From Brevundimonas terrae (GTDB lineage Bacteria > Pseudomonadota > Alphaproteobacteria > Caulobacterales > Caulobacteraceae), in assembly GCF_011761985.1 (NCBI RefSeq), contig NZ_JAASQT010000002.1, forward strand, positions 186,001-250,000: a stretch of 64,000 nt of DNA. The letters are read 5' to 3'. A model generated the notes under the pieces. It saw only the letters and a program-made list of their open reading frames with translations. It searched no databases and was not told where the DNA came from. How positions within the stretch are numbered: the stretch's first letter is position 1; each line of letters starts with the position of its first letter. Shown in pieces: positions 62,498-64,000 of the stretch. The position numbers and the translations under genes were made by a program.

Positions 62498-62537
62498 TTA
62501 GGCAGCCCAGTCTTAGGTAGCCCAGTCTTAGGCAGCC
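62498..62537. repeat. 15-bp tandem repeat at the 3' end of two converging genes
   Basis: The 15-base unit TTAGGCAGCCCAGTC occurs at 62498-62512, with one mismatch at 62513-62527, and as a 10-base partial copy at 62528-62537. It separates the cupin gene stop from the stop of the minus-strand gene at 62528. In the minus direction it repeats a stop-codon context. Confidence 0.85.
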
Positions 62538-62809
62538 ATGGCGGGGTTTTCAGAAGCGGCGCGGAACTCGTCCCACATCGCGTCTTCGTCGGAATAGCGG
62601 CCCAGCGGCGCGCAAATCACATCGACCACCTGTTCTTCCTGACGATCCCAGATGACGGCCAGATCGGTTTCCGTCTCGCACGGTACGATCAGATAGCGCT
62701 CGGCAAAGCTCTTGCGCTCGAACGGGCGCAGGGTCGGGGCGACCGCATACGGGCTCTGGGCGTTGTTGGCGGTTTGGGCGGCGGCGGTGCGGGCGAAAGA
62801 GAAGGCCAT
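62528..62809 (-). CDS. Small conserved-looking protein of unknown function
   Basis: I do not recognise this 93-residue protein, which is soluble, with a central segment SFAERYLIVPCETETDLAVIWDRQ and an acidic end (DEDAMWDEFRAA). The start at ATG 62809 follows AGGAG nine bases upstream; the longer minus-strand frame beyond it overlaps the WYL gene and looks random. It is divergent from that regulator with a 100-bp gap, so it could be its target. Its stop lies inside the 15-bp tandem repeat. Confidence 0.7.
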   Translation of the reverse strand: MAFSFARTAAAQTANNAQSPYAVAPTLRPFERKSFAERYLIVPCETETDLAVIWDRQEEQVVDVICAPLGRYSDEDAMWDEFRAASENPAMAA

Positions 62810-62909
62810 CTGTGGAAACTCCTGCTGTTGAGGCGCTCGCCTCTTGCTGACAGGTTGTTTATGAAACAGTATTACGACTAAATCGGACGTACCTCTGTGG
62901 AGAAGTTTC

Positions 62910-63890
62910 ATGCGGCATGACAAGGCGGCCATGGTCATTGATCTGGCGCGGGGCATGGCGGCCAGTGCCGAGGGCCTGACCATCAATGAAATGGCATCCC
63001 AGATGGGGGTGGGACGACGCACGGCCGAACGCATGCGTGATGCGGTGTTGATGCTGTTCCCGCAGGCCGAGGAAATCAGTGACCCGCCGTCCAAACGCTG
63101 GCGTATCCGAGGAGGCCTGTCTTCGTTTGAACAGGCTCCGACCGCCACCGAAATGCTGGAGCTTTCCAAGGCTGCGGCCAGCCTGACGGCCTCGGGTGAT
63201 CCGTCGCGTGCGGCAGAGTTGCAGGGGCTGGAGCGCAAGATCAAGGCGGCGATGCGGTCCACGACGCTGAACCGGATGGCCCCTGATCTGGAAGCCTTGG
63301 TGCGGGCCGAAACCATTGCCGTTCAGGCAGGGCCGAGGCCGGGTGCGGACGAGACGGTATTGGCCACTATTCGCGGGGCTGTTCTGGCCGAAGCGCCGCT
63401 GCATTTCATCTATTCGCGTCCGGGGGCCGAGGCCCGCACCCGCATTGTCACGCCCTGTGGCCTGATGTTCGGGCGCGCCAACTATCTGGTGGCCCATGTG
63501 CCTGAAGCGGACCGCATCCAGACCTTCCGGCTGGACCGCATGAGCAGCGTCAGCGCTGGCGCAGGGATGGCCCGCCCGCCCGCAGAGTTCGACCTTCCGG
63601 CCTTCGCCAGCCAGTCCTTCGGTATCTATCAGGACCAGATCGAGGATGTGGTCTTACGGATTGCGCCCGAGGCCGCCGACGAGGCACGCGGCTGGCGCTG
63701 GCACCCGACGCAGGCACTGGAAAATCAGGATGACGGTTCGGTTCTGGTGCGGTTTCGTGCGTCCGGTATGCGCGAACTGGCATGGCATCTGTTTAGCTGG
63801 AGCGGACAGGCCCAGATCATCCAGCCCGAGCGCCTTAAAGACGTCATGGCCGAGGAACTGGAAAAGGCCCGCGCCACCATTGCCGGATAA
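62910..63890 (+). CDS. HTH-WYL domain transcriptional regulator
   Basis: The 326-residue protein has an N-terminal HTH segment (LTINEMASQMGVGRRTAERMRDAV, about 24-47) and a C-terminal WYL ligand-binding domain (LHFIYSRPGAEARTRIVTPCGL, about 168-190). Members are transcription regulators, some acting as phage- or damage-response regulators (PafBC, DriD). It is divergent from the small gene at 62528, which is the simplest candidate target. No operator was identified in the 100-bp gap. Confidence 0.9.
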   Translation: MRHDKAAMVIDLARGMAASAEGLTINEMASQMGVGRRTAERMRDAVLMLFPQAEEISDPPSKRWRIRGGLSSFEQAPTATEMLELSKAAASLTASGDPSRAAELQGLERKIKAAMRSTTLNRMAPDLEALVRAETIAVQAGPRPGADETVLATIRGAVLAEAPLHFIYSRPGAEARTRIVTPCGLMFGRANYLVAHVPEADRIQTFRLDRMSSVSAGAGMARPPAEFDLPAFASQSFGIYQDQIEDVVLRIAPEAADEARGWRWHPTQALENQDDGSVLVRFRASGMRELAWHLFSWSGQAQIIQPERLKDVMAEELEKARATIAG

Positions 63891-63985
63891 CGGTGTAACG
63901 GAACCGTGGCTGTATCTTGCCGATTTGTAAGCTGACAGGCGGGGTTTGCTGGCTAGGCTGGCCCTGTAATCGGGAGATTTAAGCT

Positions 63986-64000
63986 TTGCGTATCGGTATC
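63986..64000 (+). CDS. Start of a gene cut by the window edge
   Basis: TTG 63986 begins a frame MRIGI at the last 15 bases, with CGGGAG at 63971-63976, nine bases upstream. The presence of a gene start here is inferred from that ribosome binding site; the product cannot be named. The 95 bases before it (63891-63985) hold nothing I recognise. Confidence 0.4.

Noticed and set aside
62810-63316. Longer minus-strand frame beyond the small gene at 62528
   Set aside because: It overlaps the WYL regulator and its residues look random; AGGAG supports ATG 62809.

Overview
The window looks like a chromosomal segment from an alphaproteobacterium of the order Caulobacterales (Caulobacter, Brevundimonas or Asticcacaulis type). 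The evidence is a fliF-fliG-fliH/flbE-fliN-flbD-flhA flagellar cluster, a GapR (DUF2312) gene, a TacA-like sigma-54 activator downstream of a perfect CtrA box (TTAA-N7-TTAA), and clusters of the CcrM methylation site GANTC upstream of ftsZ, gapR and another gene. Genus cannot be fixed by reading. There are no rRNA or tRNA genes, CRISPR arrays, prophages or insertion sequences that I can see. Coding density is high and the genes are mostly core chromosomal genes.

Layout. 1-3.0 kb: cell division and outer membrane (ftsZ, lpxC). 3.0-5.8 kb, minus strand: lgt, a MidA/NDUFAF7-type methyltransferase and pgeF. 6.0-8.1 kb: ubiK, a YbjN-domain gene, proC and a small exported protein. 8.2-11.3 kb: an EnvZ/OmpR-type two-component pair divergent from ilvE. 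11.4-14.0 kb: a tightly packed lipoprotein / M48 protease / lipoprotein set in which the protease frame carries an in-frame TAG before a TPR-like tail. 14.0-19.3 kb: nucleoside transporter, GST, DUF3253, uracil-DNA glycosylase family, alpha/beta hydrolase lipoprotein and a Leu/Phe/Val dehydrogenase. 19.4-27.6 kb: flagellar MS-ring, switch, FlbD and FlhA genes, with a class A beta-lactamase gene wedged between flbD and flhA. 27.7-30.7 kb: a three-gene signalling set (CHASE3 kinase, CheY-like regulator, receiver-HisKA_2 kinase). 30.7-31.4 kb: Nudix hydrolase, then csbD behind a textbook EcfG (general stress) promoter. 31.5-34.1 kb: CoxE-like VWA protein, GNAT and histidine phosphatase. 34.2-37.6 kb: xseB, csaA, a prenyl synthase and dxs (MEP/isoprenoid supply).

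37.7-43.1 kb: a nested inverted-repeat element, a Tat-type gamma-glutamyltransferase, exbD, folE, cysS and a cold-shock gene. 43.4-46.3 kb: homocysteine S-methyltransferase family, DJ-1/PfpI and an MltB-type lytic transglycosylase lipoprotein. 46.5-51.4 kb: rpmJ, gapR, a lysine-rich protein with a 36-bp tandem repeat, a lipoprotein, DUF805, SDR and tacA. 51.4-56.4 kb: DUF4153 membrane protein, M3 oligoendopeptidase and a serine hydrolase. 56.5-60.8 kb: cytochrome oxidase subunit IV and the proton-translocating transhydrogenase genes pntAA, pntAB and pntB, split by three small uncharacterised genes. 60.8-64 kb: two lipoproteins, a cupin and a WYL-domain regulator divergent from a small conserved-looking gene.

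The best leads for a closer look are the interrupted M48 protease between lipoproteins, the three extra genes inside the transhydrogenase operon, the CtrA box overlapping the stop codon of the gene next to tacA, the EcfG promoter of csbD, and the beta-lactamase inside the flagellar cluster. I did not find a clearly unprecedented multi-gene system. Promoter and terminator calls come from pattern reading only.
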